Positions 7,522 to 7,629 of a stretch of DNA of 7,629 nt are shown here, in pieces. The position numbers were made by a program, and so were the translations under genes. The first letter of the stretch is position 1; each line of letters starts with the position of its first letter. Where the stretch lies: positions 1 through 7,629 of the forward strand of contig JABBBF010000126.1 in the NCBI GenBank assembly GCA_018607545.1, given 5' to 3'. The stretch is from SAR92 clade bacterium. GTDB lineage: Bacteria; Pseudomonadota; Gammaproteobacteria; Pseudomonadales; Porticoccaceae. A model generated the notes under the pieces. That model saw nothing but the letters and a program-made list of their open reading frames with translations, ran no database searches and was not told where the DNA came from.

Positions 7522-7588
7522 GCGAAGGCTGGGATCTCTATGGCTCGCAGCGTAATTGAACAGGTCCCAGCCTTCGCTGGGATGACGG
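7511..7588. repeat. REP/MITE-like inverted-repeat element with nested hairpins
   Basis: Two perfect 24-bp inverted arms (7511-7534 and 7565-7588) flank a 30-nt loop. Pairing extends about 3 bp inward with one G-U pair. Each arm is itself a hairpin: ATCCCAGC-GAAG-GCTGGGAT at 7516-7535, and its mirror with a CTTC loop at 7565-7582. The whole can therefore form either two small hairpins or one long stem, the architecture of paired REP sequences (REPIN/BIME). Similar GTCATCCC...GGGAT extragenic palindromes are, as I recall, common in proteobacterial genomes. The element carries no coding sequence. It lies 75 nt after the nit stop. No T-run follows the stem, so it is not a textbook terminator, though the transcript would be strongly folded and could protect the mRNA 3' end. 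Confidence 0.85.
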
Positions 7589-7605
7589 TGCTTTCGTTGG
7601 GATAA
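7586..7605. repeat. Degenerate inverted copy of the 20-bp unit flanking the element
   Basis: Aligned without gaps, these 20 bases match the reverse complement of the 20-bp tandem unit at 14 of 20 positions, including the run TTGGGAT. It borders the right arm as the tandem copies border the left arm, making the whole of 7454-7605 a loose palindrome. The remaining bases to 7629 show no recognisable gene or site. Confidence 0.5.
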
Positions 7606-7629
7606 TGTTTATTCAGAAAGCTCTACTCA

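Noticed and set aside
7454..7588. Possible CRISPR array
   Set aside because: The repeats are directly adjacent, with no unique spacers, and no cas genes are present. This is a tandem repeat beside an inverted repeat.
7511..7588. Classical rho-independent terminator
   Set aside because: The stems are strong, but the right arm is followed by GTGCTTTCG and not by a run of T. The 30-nt loop is also unusual for a terminator. A role in 3'-end stability remains possible.
7605..7629. ATG at 7605 as the start of tldD or another gene running off the window
   Set aside because: Only eight codons (MFIQKALL) are visible. The GGGA before it is just 2 nt away, and the sequence does not clearly match a TldD N-terminus. 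It cannot be supported from this window.

Overview
The window reads as ordinary, well-conserved chromosomal backbone of a gammaproteobacterium. All genes are on the + strand and in the order mreD (5'-truncated) - maf - rng - yhdP - nitrilase-family amidase. This is the familiar tail of the mreBCD cell-shape cluster, known for example from pseudomonads, where tldD usually comes next. Protein-level resemblance to the E. coli and Pseudomonas versions is clear but not close. Together with moderate GC content and a TTG start, this suggests a relatively deep gammaproteobacterial lineage. I cannot name the genus from the sequence.

Layout: 2-400 is the C-terminal part of MreD, an inner-membrane elongasome protein. 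410-1009 is Maf/YhdE nucleotide pyrophosphatase, with a TTG start chosen by its ribosome binding site. 1010-1080 is a 71-nt gap, the only real gap inside the gene run, and holds a 13-bp palindrome. 1081-2544 is RNase G with all catalytic, zinc-link and 5'-sensor residues intact. 2551-6606 is a giant AsmA-like YhdP protein. 6569-7435 is a carbon-nitrogen hydrolase of the Nit1 (deaminated glutathione amidase) type. Spacings are 3-9 nt, 71 nt, 6 nt and a 38-nt overlap, so cotranscription is likely, with a possible internal promoter before rng.

The genes share a broad envelope and housekeeping theme: elongasome assembly (MreD), nucleotide sanitation or septum-related control (Maf), RNA maturation and decay (RNase G), phospholipid movement to the outer membrane (YhdP) and metabolite repair (Nit). 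They do not form one pathway. I see no mobile-element gene, defence system, CRISPR array, tRNA or rRNA.

The parts not explained by genes are small. The last 194 bases (7436-7629) hold a composite repeat: three perfect 20-bp tandem copies, then a REP/MITE-like element with 24-bp perfect inverted arms around a 30-nt loop, then a decayed inverted copy of the 20-bp unit. The yhdP/nit overlap contains a perfect 12-bp tandem duplication that is read in two frames and doubles the start codon of nit. I do not see a previously undescribed gene system here.
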